A stretch of DNA of 64,000 nucleotides from Bacillus sp. SA1-12 (lineage in GTDB: Bacteria > Bacillota > Bacilli > Bacillales > Bacillaceae): positions 62,001 to 126,000 of the forward strand of contig NZ_LATZ01000001.1 in assembly GCF_000981385.1 (NCBI RefSeq), in the 5' to 3' direction. The notes under the pieces were generated by a model. It made no database searches, had not been told where the DNA came from, and saw nothing but the letters and a program-made list of their open reading frames with translations. Below are positions 37,872 through 46,513 of this stretch, one piece after another. The position numbers and the translations under genes were made by a program. The number at the start of each line of letters is the position of its first letter. Position 1 is the first letter of the stretch.

Positions 37872-38777
37872 TTATAATAATTTTTCTCCTAATAATGAGC
37901 CCATTAGTGCGACTGCAACGGAAGCTGTTTTGTTTCTTTCATCCAAAATCGGATTTACCTCAACAAATTCAGCTGAAGTAATGATATTTGCCTCCTCCAA
38001 AATTTCCATTGCCAGATGGCTTTCCCGGTAACTAATTCCGCCTATTACAGGCGTTCCCACACCCGGAGCATCACTCGGATCAAGCCCATCTAAATCTAAA
38101 GAAAGATGAACTCCGTCCGTTTTATCTTTTAAAAAGGCTACCGTTTCTTCCATTACTTTCGCCATCCCCAGACGATCAATCTCATGCATAGTATATACTC
38201 GAATGCCTTTCTCACGAATTAACTCTTTTTCTCCATCATCTAAGGACCGAGCACCAATGATGACAATATTTTCAGGCTTCACTTTTGGAGAATAGTTCGC
38301 AATAGCTGTTAATGCCGGGTGGCCGAGCCCTATGCTTACAGCTAAAGGCATTCCGTGAATATTTCCAGAAGGCGAGGTTTCAGCCGTATTCAAATCGCCA
38401 TGTGCGTCATACCAGATTACTCCTAGGTTCTTATAATACTTTGAAACCCCTGCTAATGTTCCTATTGCAATACTATGATCGCCTCCTAGAATAAGAGGAA
38501 AGGACCCGGCCTCTACAACATTATCTACAGCAGCAGCAAGTTCCTCACTCGCCTTTGTTACCGCTTTCAAATATTTTAAATTTCCATCAGAAGCTTCTTC
38601 ATTTTTACCAGGTCTGCCAATCTCTATATCTCCTTTATCATGAATCACATAATCTAGCTTTTCCAGCCTCTCTATAACTCCAGCATACCTCATTGCACTA
38701 GGCCCCATATCTACCCCGCGTCTTGATTGTCCTAGATCCATTGGTACGCCAATAATTGAAATATGCTTTTTTCTCAT
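37872..38777 (-). CDS. rocF: arginase
   Basis: Binuclear Mn2+ ureohydrolase (301 aa) that splits arginine into ornithine and urea. The metal-binding motifs GGDHSIAIG (about 97-105), DAHGDLNT (about 121-128) and SLDLDGLDPSDAPG (about 223-236) are complete. ATG at 38777 follows AAAGGGGG; a 9-codon upstream extension lacks a site. It has a sigma-A promoter rather than the SigL (-24/-12) type used by B. subtilis roc genes; no RocR or transporter gene is adjacent. Confidence 0.94.
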   Translation of the reverse strand: MRKKHISIIGVPMDLGQSRRGVDMGPSAMRYAGVIERLEKLDYVIHDKGDIEIGRPGKNEEASDGNLKYLKAVTKASEELAAAVDNVVEAGSFPLILGGDHSIAIGTLAGVSKYYKNLGVIWYDAHGDLNTAETSPSGNIHGMPLAVSIGLGHPALTAIANYSPKVKPENIVIIGARSLDDGEKELIREKGIRVYTMHEIDRLGMAKVMEETVAFLKDKTDGVHLSLDLDGLDPSDAPGVGTPVIGGISYRESHLAMEILEEANIITSAEFVEVNPILDERNKTASVAVALMGSLLGEKLL

Positions 38778-38805
38778 GTGATTTTCCCCCTTTGCTGATG
38801 ACACA

Positions 38806-38835
38806 ATTGTATCTTACGATTAAAGGATGACTCAA
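38806..38835 (-). promoter_or_regulatory. sigma-A promoter of rocF
   Basis: On the minus strand TTGAGT (38835-38830), 18 bases, TACAAT (38811-38806). No GG-N10-GC SigL element was found. The remaining 330 bp up to hxlR is AT-rich and holds only the hxlR promoter elements. Confidence 0.65.
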
Positions 38836-39045
38836 CTGAACATATTTACGTATAAATATTCACAGTTATTCAGAAAACATTTTACTAAAATATAAATTTT
38901 TCATTTAACACCCTAACAAAATAAACAATATTTATATTTTAATCTTATTTTTTATTTTCTTATTATAACTTCGTTCCAACAAAAAAGTCAGTTGTCTCTT
39001 TTATTCTTATAGAAAAATTTTTTTCGTTCAAAATTGCTCAATCTT

Positions 39046-39064
39046 TAACTTATTTCATAAGTTA
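39046..39064. promoter_or_regulatory. 8-3-8 palindrome upstream of hxlR-type gene
   Basis: TAACTTATTTCATAAGTTA is a perfect interrupted palindrome about 70 bp before the -10 of the HxlR gene. It is a candidate operator for autoregulation or a divergent target. Confidence 0.4.
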
Positions 39065-39134
39065 CTATACTATTGTAAATATATAACTTTTAGTAATTAA
39101 TTGTTCTTTCACAATTATATTATTTGAAATAATT

Positions 39135-39143
39135 TGGTATAAT
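39135..39143 (+). promoter_or_regulatory. extended -10 promoter of the HxlR gene
   Basis: TGGTATAAT is an extended -10 element 27 bp before the start. No good -35 is present, which is usual for extended -10 promoters. AAGGAGTGA follows as ribosome site. Confidence 0.6.
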
Positions 39144-39169
39144 ATCATTTAAACAAGGAGTGATACTAC

Positions 39170-39502
39170 ATGAATAAATCTCTAATTTGTCCAAGGTTCG
39201 AAAAGGCAATGGGCATTTTAAGCCAGAGATGGACCGGACTCGTTATTTATCAATTGCTTAATGGCCCCCAGCGATTCTCCGAAATTGAAGCTGCAATAGG
39301 AATTACAGGCAGAGTTCTTTCAGATAGATTAAAGGATCTTGAAAATCAAAACATCGTTAAAAGGGAAGTTTATCCAGAAACACCCGTGCGAATCGAATAT
39401 TCCCTAACAGAGAAAGGGTTATCTTTAGAACCACTATTGCGTGATATTGAAAAATGGTCCCAAACCTGGCTCGAAGTAGAAGAGATTGAAAATAAAGAAT
39501 AA
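39170..39502 (+). CDS. HxlR-family transcriptional regulator
   Basis: A 110-aa winged-helix regulator with the HxlR pattern KAMGILSQRWTGLVIYQLLNGPQRFSEIE and GRVLSDRLKDLE. The N-terminal cysteine C7 (ICPRF) sits where redox- or electrophile-sensing HxlR proteins (HypR, YodB type) have theirs. AAGGAGTGA precedes ATG. It converges with the ABC exporter gene. Target is unknown; a quinone/electrophile response is suggested by the cysteine and by wrbA 3.3 kb away (inference). Confidence 0.88.
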   Translation: MNKSLICPRFEKAMGILSQRWTGLVIYQLLNGPQRFSEIEAAIGITGRVLSDRLKDLENQNIVKREVYPETPVRIEYSLTEKGLSLEPLLRDIEKWSQTWLEVEEIENKE

Positions 39503-39620
39503 GAAAGAGGCTGTCTGTAAAAAGGGAAAAAACCCCACAACACAATATATCAGATCTAATAATTAGATTAGAATATATTGTGTAATAGGGTCAGTAATCC
39601 TCTTGAGACAGCCTCTTATT
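39499..39620. terminator. large bidirectional terminator / repeat with AGAGGCTGTC arms
   Basis: AAGAGGCTGTCT (39506-39517) pairs with AGACAGCCTCTT (about 39606-39617). The loop contains a second perfect helix, ACACAATATAT/ATATATTGTGT, and a third, ATCTAAT/ATTAGAT. It separates the convergent hxlR and ywjA genes. Its nested structure of about 120 bp resembles a miniature inverted-repeat element. Confidence 0.7.
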
Positions 39621-39626
39621 CATTTC

Positions 39627-41342
39627 TTATCTTTGGAATTGTACGCGATGAAGGTTTGCAAAAATACCATTTTGTTCGATTAGTTCATCGTGCTTTCCTT
39701 CTTCAGCTATACCGTTTTCGGTTACAACCACAATCCGGTCTGCATTGCGAATTGTAGCCAATCGGTGTGCAATCACAAGTGTTGTACGATTTTTAGAAAG
39801 CTCTGTCAATGCCTTTTGAATGATCAATTCTGTCTCTGTATCCAATGCTGATGTTGCTTCATCCAAGATTAGGATAGGAGGATTCTTTAAGAACATTCTT
39901 GCAATAGCTATCCGTTGCTTTTGGCCTCCGGACAGCTTTAAACCTCTTTCACCAATCTGTGTCTCATACCCAAATGGAAGAGAATCAATGAAGCCCTCTA
40001 AATGGGCTCGTTTTGCAGCTGCTTCTATTTCTTCTTGTGTTGCATCTAATTTGCCATAGGCAATATTTTCTCTTAATGTTCCTGTAAACAGGAACACATC
40101 TTGTTGCACGATACCGATCTGTTTCCGAAGCGATTGCTTTGACATATTGCGAATATCGATCCCATCAATCTTAATCGAACCAGCATCAACATCATAAAAA
40201 CGAGGAATCAGCGAACATATCGTTGTTTTCCCAGCACCAGAAGGACCAACAAATGCAACGGTTTCCCCTGCCTTAATAGTAAGATCAATTCCTTCAAGTA
40301 CCCGCTTATGCTCATCATAACCGAAGGTCACTTCGGAAAATTCGATATCCCCGCGGAGTTCAGCCACTTCAACAGCATCCTTTACATCTACAACATCTGG
40401 ATCCATATCCATCAGCTCTGTAAATCGCTTAAAGCCTGCCATACCTTTTGGGTACAGCTCCATTAATGCACTAATTTTATCAATCGGCTTAAACAAAACA
40501 TTAATATATAGAACGAAACCAACAAGTTCCCCATAGGAAAGCTGATTTTTATAGCTTAACCATGCTCCGACAACAAGGACAGCCAGTGTTACAAAACGTG
40601 TCATCATATAAATGCCTGACAAGCTAAAGGACATGACCTTATAACCGCCAAGTTTTGCTTTACGAAACTTTTGATTATTATTCTGAAATCTGCTATTTTC
40701 AAATTTCTCATTTGTAAACGACTGGACGACACGAACACCTGAAACACTATCCTCGACCCTTGCATTAACATCAGCAATTTCACTATACATTCTCTTCCAA
40801 GCTTTATTCATTTTCAAATTGCTGACGACAATCAGCCAACCAAGAAATGGCAATATAATCAATGCCACTAATGCCAGCTTTGCATTAATGGAAAACATAA
40901 TCCAAAAAGCGCCGATGAACGTCATGACCGAAATGAATAAATCCTCAGGTCCATGGTGGGCAAGCTCGCCAATATCCATAAGATCATTAGTAATTCGACT
41001 CATGATATTACCTGTTTTTGTATTATCAAAAAACTTAAATGATTGCTTCTGAACATGGTGAAACAGCTGCTTTCTCATATCTGTCTCAATATTAATACCA
41101 AGCATATGCCCCCAATAGTTGACGATAAACTGTAAGAATGTTGAAAAAACATAAAGCAGCAGCAGTCCAATACTTACAGATACAATAGCAGACCAATTTT
41201 CACTCGGCAGCAGCGAATCAATAAACCATTGGACGGCAAGCGGAAATGCCAGTTCTAAAACAGCTACAATGATAGCACTGCTAAAATCAATAATAAAAAG
41301 CTTTTTATGTGGTATGTAATACGAAAAAAATCGCCTGAGCAT
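39627..41342 (-). CDS. ywjA: ABC exporter half-transporter (YwjA-like)
   Basis: A fused membrane-ATPase exporter (571 aa) of the MsbA/LmrA type. Six transmembrane helices occupy about 15-300, then the ATPase domain (about 335-570) with Walker A GPSGAGKTT, signature LSGGQKQRIAIA and Walker B ILILDEATSALD. It would work as a homodimer. The sequence strongly recalls B. subtilis YwjA, whose substrate is not established. AAGGAG precedes ATG. A single gene, so no heterodimer partner. Confidence 0.88.
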   Translation of the reverse strand: MLRRFFSYYIPHKKLFIIDFSSAIIVAVLELAFPLAVQWFIDSLLPSENWSAIVSVSIGLLLLYVFSTFLQFIVNYWGHMLGINIETDMRKQLFHHVQKQSFKFFDNTKTGNIMSRITNDLMDIGELAHHGPEDLFISVMTFIGAFWIMFSINAKLALVALIILPFLGWLIVVSNLKMNKAWKRMYSEIADVNARVEDSVSGVRVVQSFTNEKFENSRFQNNNQKFRKAKLGGYKVMSFSLSGIYMMTRFVTLAVLVVGAWLSYKNQLSYGELVGFVLYINVLFKPIDKISALMELYPKGMAGFKRFTELMDMDPDVVDVKDAVEVAELRGDIEFSEVTFGYDEHKRVLEGIDLTIKAGETVAFVGPSGAGKTTICSLIPRFYDVDAGSIKIDGIDIRNMSKQSLRKQIGIVQQDVFLFTGTLRENIAYGKLDATQEEIEAAAKRAHLEGFIDSLPFGYETQIGERGLKLSGGQKQRIAIARMFLKNPPILILDEATSALDTETELIIQKALTELSKNRTTLVIAHRLATIRNADRIVVVTENGIAEEGKHDELIEQNGIFANLHRVQFQR

Positions 41343-41496
41343 TTTTGTTTCTCCTTTTTATTATTTAGGCTCTGGTAAACTATTTGTTAAATTCCCTTCT
41401 GATTTAACATCTCGGAAAAAAACAACAAGAAGGCTTAACAAAGCTTTTATTTAAATTCTATTATATTCGCATTACGAAATAAAATATATGAAAATG

Positions 41497-41526
41497 TTGT
41501 TGATTTTTTATTACAAACGATATAAT
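41497..41526 (+). promoter_or_regulatory. promoter of the lactonase gene
   Basis: TTGTTG (41497-41502), an 18-base spacer and TATAAT (41521-41526), followed 19 bp later by GGAAAGGAG. Confidence 0.6.
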
Positions 41527-41558
41527 GAAAGGTATCGAATAGGAAAGGAGCAAAACTC

Positions 41559-42605
41559 TTGTCAAAATTAATCGGATATATTGGTACATACACAAAAGGT
41601 GATAGCAAAGGTGTTTACAGCTTTACACTTGATACTGATAATGCCAAGCTTGGCGATGTAAAAGCTGTTGCTGAATTGGATAACCCAACTTATGTAAACA
41701 TTAGTCAAGATAACAGTACTCTTTATGCAGTTGTAAAAGAAGGTTCTAATGGCGGTGTTGCTTCCTTCACAATAAACCATGAAACTGGTGACTTAACAAA
41801 GCTGAATCACCAATTACTTGAAGGTGCATCACCTTGCCATGTGAGTGTTGACAGTCAAAACCGTCAAGTTGTTTCAGCAAACTACCACAAAGGAACAGTT
41901 GAATCTTACTTAGTAAATCCAGACAGCACACTAAATCCTCCTGCTTCTATTATTGAGCATAGCGGAAATGGTCCACACGAAAGACAGGAAAAACCGCATA
42001 CACATTTTTCAGGATTTACTCCTGATGAAAAATATGTAGTTGCTGTTGATTTAGGAATAGATAAGGTCATTACCTATAAAAATGCAAACGGAGAATTGGC
42101 GGAAGCACATAGCTTATTAGTTAAAGCAGGCAGCGGTCCAAGACATATTGCCTTCCATCCTAATGGAAAGTTTGCCTATGTGATGACAGAACTTAGTAAT
42201 GAGGTCATTGCGTTAAGCTATAATGGTGAGAATGGAATTTTCACTGAACTTCAATACATCCCAACGATTCCAGCAGATTTCACCGAAAACAGCCAAGGAA
42301 GCGCGATTCATATTTCTTCTGACGGTCGATTCATTTATGCTGGAAATCGCGGTCACGACAGTATAGCAGTATTCAGTGTAAATCAAGATAACGGTGAGCT
42401 ATCCTTTGTTGAATACACATCAACAGAAGGAAGCTGGCCGCGTGACTTTGCAATTGATCCAACAGGTAAATTTGTTGTTGCATCTAACCAGGAAAGCTCA
42501 AATCTTGTCTTATTCTCTAGAGATGGAGAAACAGGTAAGCTAACATTGTTACAATCCGAGATTTCTGTACCAGATCCGGTTTGTGTAAAGTTTTTATACG
42601 TATAA
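41559..42605 (+). CDS. pgl: 6-phosphogluconolactonase (YkgB/Pgl beta-propeller)
   Basis: A seven-bladed beta-propeller lactonase (348 aa) of the YbhE/YkgB family, hydrolysing 6-phosphogluconolactone in the oxidative pentose-phosphate pathway. GPRHIAFHPNGKFAYV, SAIHISSDGRFIYAGNRGHDSI and PRDFAIDPTGKFVVASNQ are the blade repeats typical of the family. The start is TTG, eight bases from AAAGGAG. Single-gene unit with its own promoter and a terminator shared with wrbA. Confidence 0.9.
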   Translation: MSKLIGYIGTYTKGDSKGVYSFTLDTDNAKLGDVKAVAELDNPTYVNISQDNSTLYAVVKEGSNGGVASFTINHETGDLTKLNHQLLEGASPCHVSVDSQNRQVVSANYHKGTVESYLVNPDSTLNPPASIIEHSGNGPHERQEKPHTHFSGFTPDEKYVVAVDLGIDKVITYKNANGELAEAHSLLVKAGSGPRHIAFHPNGKFAYVMTELSNEVIALSYNGENGIFTELQYIPTIPADFTENSQGSAIHISSDGRFIYAGNRGHDSIAVFSVNQDNGELSFVEYTSTEGSWPRDFAIDPTGKFVVASNQESSNLVLFSRDGETGKLTLLQSEISVPDPVCVKFLYV

Positions 42606-42690
42606 TCATGAAATAAGCGCGCATCTATACAGGATGTTAAAGGGGCTTTGCACACTGTAAACGAATGGATAAGATAGTAATAATCACGGA

Positions 42691-42720
42691 AAGGGCTGCC
42701 TCAAAACAAAGGCAGCCCTT
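42691..42720. terminator. hairpin between convergent pgl and wrbA
   Basis: AAGGGCTGCC (42691-42700) and GGCAGCCCTT (42711-42720), a 10-bp perfect stem with a 10-base loop. There is no strong U tract in either direction, but the position between convergent stops supports a bidirectional terminator. Confidence 0.65.
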
Positions 42721-42761
42721 CAAATATAAGCATTCAAAAATTCTCTCGAAAAAGTCTCTAT

Positions 42762-43430
42762 TTATTGATTGCTTTTTTTCACCCATTCAGCAACAGTTAC
42801 TGTTCGTTTCGCCTGGTGTTTAACTGCAGCTTCAACATCTTCAACCATTTTTCCATTTTGGTCAACTGTCACACTTGTTCCATATGGATTTCCTCCAGCA
42901 CCAAAAGTAACTGGATCTGTATAACCAGGAGCAGCTACAATAGCACCCCAATGGTACATGGTGGTATATAAAGATAAAATCGTTGCCTCTTGCCCGCCAT
43001 GAGAATTTTGTGCTGAAGACATCGCACTTACTACTTTGTTCACAAGCTTTCCGTTAAACCATAAGCCACCTGTTGTATCTAAAAATGCTTTCATTTGCGA
43101 AGGCATATTCCCAAATCTAGTAGGTACACTAAAGATAATTGCATCTGCCCATTCCAAGTCATTTAGCGTCACTTCAGGGACATGGCTTGTTGCTTCTGCA
43201 TGTGCTTTCCAAGCTGGATTAGATTCAATTGCTGCTTGGGGTGCTGTTTCAGGAACTCTCAATACTTTTACCTCAGCACCTGCTTCTTTTGCTCCAGCTT
43301 CTGCCCATTGCGCTAATTGATAGTTTGTACCAGAAGAACTATAGTAAATTACCGCTAATTTTACATTTGCCATTTGATTCGACTCCTTTTCATTTGTGTT
43401 TTTGCCAAATAACTTATCTAAGAATCCCAT
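42762..43430 (-). CDS. wrbA: WrbA-type NAD(P)H:quinone oxidoreductase
   Basis: Flavodoxin-fold FMN enzyme reducing quinones by two electrons. The FMN phosphate loop YYSSSGTNY is near 29-37, SVPTRFGNMPSQMKAFLDTTGGLW near 101-124, and SSAQNSHGGQE near 139-149. Two starts are credible. One is ATG 43430 behind GAGGTGAAAAA (222 aa). The other is ATG 43373 behind AAAAGGAG (203 aa, the usual WrbA length). The 19-residue extension MGFLDKLFGKNTNEKESNQ is amphipathic. MhqR-like sites about 200-250 bp upstream suggest induction by quinones. Confidence 0.88.
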   Translation of the reverse strand: MGFLDKLFGKNTNEKESNQMANVKLAVIYYSSSGTNYQLAQWAEAGAKEAGAEVKVLRVPETAPQAAIESNPAWKAHAEATSHVPEVTLNDLEWADAIIFSVPTRFGNMPSQMKAFLDTTGGLWFNGKLVNKVVSAMSSAQNSHGGQEATILSLYTTMYHWGAIVAAPGYTDPVTFGAGGNPYGTSVTVDQNGKMVEDVEAAVKHQAKRTVTVAEWVKKSNQ

Positions 43431-43629
43431 TTTTTCACCTCATATTTCATCTTTCTAACGGAATGAACTTCACCTCCTTAACGGTGGTCATATCCTTTTT
43501 TAAGAAAACAAATACTTGAACCAGTTTACATTCCTATTATTTGTCTTTCTTATTAAAATAAATCGTATCTATTTCTATCTATCCCTTATTCCATCCTAAG
43601 TAAACCAATTGCGTGTAATTAAATAATTA

Positions 43630-43683
43630 TTAATTCAAGATAGATCCATAAATCTCAATTCCATATATTTTTAATTCGAGATA
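43630..43683 (-). promoter_or_regulatory. two MhqR-like half-palindromes upstream of wrbA
   Basis: TTAATTCAAGATA (43630-43642) and TTAATTCGAGATA (43671-43683) are near-identical, 41 bp apart. The second resembles the right half of the B. subtilis MhqR operator (ATTCGAGATA). They lie in the 580-bp gap before wrbA, where I found no strong -35/-10 pair. Confidence 0.5.
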
Positions 43684-43849
43684 ATCATACGATAGATTAG
43701 AACATATGTCAAATGATTATCTTTCAAATAATATGATGGTATTATTAATAATAAAAATAAATTAAGGTCCCTATATAAAAATTTTAAACAAGGTTTTATT
43801 TTTGCATAACAGGTGTTAAAATACAAATCTAATTACTGTTAAAGTTATT

Positions 43850-43990
43850 CAATCCCCCGTCTTATGGGACAAAGCAATATCAGCTACCATACGCAGTGTT
43901 GTGGGAATGGTGTTTCTTCAAAATTTCATCATTATTTACGAAAAACACGGGTACCTAATTCTTCGGCAGATTCAAGTACCCCCTCCTAGC
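43850..43990 (-). other. possible gene remnant
   Basis: The minus strand shows short gene-like peptides in different frames: VLESAEELGTRVFRK (near 43979-43935) and NTIPTTLRMVADIALSHKTG (near 43912-43853). Stops separate them. The first is preceded by AGGAGG. I cannot assign a family. The rest of 43431-44010 is AT-rich and otherwise empty. Confidence 0.3.
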
Positions 43991-44010
43991 CAGGATAACT
44001 TGTAGAGATC

Positions 44011-44133
44011 CTACACTATGTTGTCCTTATTTTCTCCATCTTTAATGCATTCTTCACAAATTCCATATACATCGTGTTTTACTTCATCATGTTCTTCAAT
44101 CTTTCCGCAAACTTCACAGATTTTGAATACCAT
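44011..44133 (-). CDS. 40-residue CxxC-CxxC zinc-ribbon protein
   Basis: A tiny protein, MVFKICEVCGKIEEHDEVKH then DVYGICEECIKDGENKDNIV. Two CxxC knuckles (C6/C9 and C26/C29), 16 residues apart, form a clear zinc-ribbon. A GAGGTG ribosome site lies five bases before ATG 44133, and the stop is TAG at 44011. Acidic and soluble, no membrane segment. It lies between the GH52 terminator and the wrbA leader, transcribed with neither. It could be an anti-sigma or adaptor peptide, or a stress protein. I do not recognise a named homologue. An overlapping plus-strand frame is rejected. Confidence 0.7.
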   Translation of the reverse strand: MVFKICEVCGKIEEHDEVKHDVYGICEECIKDGENKDNIV

Positions 44134-44269
44134 GTCATCACCTCAGATTTTTTTATTTGCTCTTATGTATCTATTTAAATTTATACTTATTGAAATTGTT
44201 TTCATTGTTTCCACATAAAAGCTCTCCTAAACCTTTCATTTATCAACCTTTTTAACTCCGTGAAAATAA

Positions 44270-44304
44270 TAAAAAGGATAATCCTCATGCAGGAGGATTA
44301 TCCT
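44270..44304 (-). terminator. terminator of the xylosidase operon
   Basis: AGGATAATCCTC (44275-44286) and GAGGATTATCCT (44293-44304) form a 12-bp perfect stem. On the minus strand it is followed by TTTTATTATTTTC. Confidence 0.85.
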
Positions 44305-44308
44305 CTTA

Positions 44309-46471
44309 TTAAGAACGACTACTTACTTGAGCATTTTCCATTGATAACAAGGTTTCCTTTTTTTCCTCCAGCCATAGAATGCTAGTAACTCCTCGAGGAT
44401 AATACTTGCTACCAGTTATTTTACCGGAAATAATTTGGTCACTCCAGCTCCAAACTGATAAGGTAGGGTGCGTTAACCAGGCAACATGAGCGGCATCTGC
44501 TCTTTCCCCTTTTTCATCCCACTCAATTCCTAATAGTTTTCGAGCAATGAACTGACATAAATAGATTTTACTTAGCCAGGAGTTATTACTTGTTGATGAG
44601 ATTTTCCAGCCGCCATCCTCAAATAAGCAAATCCCTTCAACCAAGACCGTTTTCAAGTGCTTTTTCAATGCTTGGAGATAAGGACCAAAACGTCCATTTT
44701 GGTCAAGGGCTTCTTGACAATTAGTAAAATAAGGGAAAATCAACCCCTCAATCGCAGGGATAATTTTTGAATCATTGTTTTCTCCTACAACCGCAGGGAT
44801 ATAACCATCTTCTGTTACGTAGCTGACAATGCTAGCTGCACATTTTTCTGCTTGAACACCTGCTTGTTTTGATAAGTCTTGATACCCATTTGCAGCAAAT
44901 AGTTTTTCTAATGCTACATAGGAAGCCCAGCACTTACCAGCCAAGTATATATTATTTCGTGCTTGGCCGAGTGAGACATCTAAACTATCATATGTGGTGA
45001 TTTCTGCACCGCCCATTACCCGTGATGAATCTAGACCCATGATGCCATTTCGTTCATTTGGATCCGTATGATCCCGATTTAGCATGCTTTCAAAGCAGCT
45101 TATGAAAATCGTCAGGTTATTTTGCAGCCAATCAGTATCATTTGTTTTTTCTACGTAAACAGCCGCACATAACACCCAGTTTACGAGCTGTTCATGAGTC
45201 ATATGTGAAAAACAGCCATCAAGACCATATAATTCATAAGAGGAAAAGTGAGGTCTTGAGATCGTATTCGCCACACCCATATCATGGGTGAAGCTGATTC
45301 CTCCAGGATAAACAGTTTCGTCATTTGGAAAACGAACTTCATCCTCATAGCTAAAACGTTTAACAAACATATCTAATTCATTTTTAACTGTCCATGGATT
45401 CATTTTCATTTCAAAAAACAACTGATCAACAGTAAGATCAAATGTGTTCATCATTCGATATTCACCTTCATTGACAACCCAGAATGGTTCTCCTTCCACA
45501 TCGAGCAGTTGTGTAGAGCCATAGTAGCTTCGGATGGAATGGGCCATCATAAAACGTTGATCCTCTGATAAATGGTCAGCATGTTCAATTAATTCATTTG
45601 CTTTTTGTGCTCGTTTAATGATTTCTTCAGTGTTCTCTAATGAAAAGGCGGCCACCTCTTCAATATTTTTAAAATAACGAGTATAAAAATAAGTTGTATC
45701 CAATCCTGCAGTTACAAACCCGGAACGATGGAAACAGATTGCAAATTGATAAGTCCTGCATGTTCCAGCCGGCACCTCCATCATCATCGCCCCAATTGGC
45801 CCTAAACCAAACGTCCAGTTCTCTTCAAATGGTGTTGTTAATATATTTTCCATACTAAAGTGCAATGCTGACTTTACATCAGGATTGGCAGATGCTATTG
45901 CTGTGATTCTTCCTTGACCAACACCGGAAATTCCTTCACATGTATCATCCAATCTTCGCATTGAGCTATATTGATCATTTCCTTCATAGCCGAAAAAAGC
46001 TCGCCTGCTTTTACTTCCTTTTGTATTATCAACCGTAACCTCTGCGATGACCGATGGTACAAGTGTTAGCATAAGCTCCTCTATAGAAGCAGATGAAGGA
46101 TCTGGTACAGACTGTGCTTGTGAATAAATAGTAAAGGTCAAATCCCCTGCTTTCCATGTATCTGTACCAAGCTTGAACTCACGGACTATCTCATCTTTTG
46201 CAAATGGAATTATGATTTTTGGCTTATTTGGGTCCGGATCTGGATTTTCAATATCATAGCGTTTACTTTCGTCTTCACTATAATCAAAAAATGGAAGTGC
46301 TTCATAGATTCCTTCATAAGGTAACGACTCTACACCGATAAAGATATTTTTTCGGGGTGGGCGACCCAGCTCCAAATCCAAGCCGCCTCCGTTCCCTGGA
46401 AAACCTAGTGTGAAGCTGGAAAATGCTCCAATCGGTGAGTGATGTGCATTAAAAAATTGATTTATAACCAT
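44309..46471 (-). CDS. xynB: GH52 beta-xylosidase
   Basis: Retaining intracellular beta-xylosidase of family 52 (720 aa), releasing xylose from imported xylo-oligosaccharides. With ATG 46471 as start the N-terminus MVINQFFNAHHSP aligns with the Geobacillus T-6 enzyme. The nucleophile E335 (VVNEGEYRMMN) and acid/base D495 (TTYDSLD) then fall at the same numbers as in XynB2. AAAGGGG lies seven bases upstream. Earlier in-frame ATGs (46474, 46492) are less well placed. No signal peptide. It ends an operon with a CUT1 importer and XynCD-type sensors. Confidence 0.95.
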   Translation of the reverse strand: MVINQFFNAHHSPIGAFSSFTLGFPGNGGGLDLELGRPPRKNIFIGVESLPYEGIYEALPFFDYSEDESKRYDIENPDPDPNKPKIIIPFAKDEIVREFKLGTDTWKAGDLTFTIYSQAQSVPDPSSASIEELMLTLVPSVIAEVTVDNTKGSKSRRAFFGYEGNDQYSSMRRLDDTCEGISGVGQGRITAIASANPDVKSALHFSMENILTTPFEENWTFGLGPIGAMMMEVPAGTCRTYQFAICFHRSGFVTAGLDTTYFYTRYFKNIEEVAAFSLENTEEIIKRAQKANELIEHADHLSEDQRFMMAHSIRSYYGSTQLLDVEGEPFWVVNEGEYRMMNTFDLTVDQLFFEMKMNPWTVKNELDMFVKRFSYEDEVRFPNDETVYPGGISFTHDMGVANTISRPHFSSYELYGLDGCFSHMTHEQLVNWVLCAAVYVEKTNDTDWLQNNLTIFISCFESMLNRDHTDPNERNGIMGLDSSRVMGGAEITTYDSLDVSLGQARNNIYLAGKCWASYVALEKLFAANGYQDLSKQAGVQAEKCAASIVSYVTEDGYIPAVVGENNDSKIIPAIEGLIFPYFTNCQEALDQNGRFGPYLQALKKHLKTVLVEGICLFEDGGWKISSTSNNSWLSKIYLCQFIARKLLGIEWDEKGERADAAHVAWLTHPTLSVWSWSDQIISGKITGSKYYPRGVTSILWLEEKKETLLSMENAQVSSRS

Positions 46472-46513
46472 CATATTACCCCTTTCTGCCATATTAATAT
46501 GGTAATGAATGAT

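Noticed and set aside
43465..43478. Strong AAGGAGGTGA-like sequence (minus strand) upstream of wrbA
   Set aside because: No start codon at suitable spacing leads to more than a few codons; a leader peptide cannot be supported.
44018..44218. 66-codon plus-strand frame
   Set aside because: It is the antisense of the zinc-ribbon gene, lacks a ribosome site and has a low-complexity Ser/Phe-rich product.
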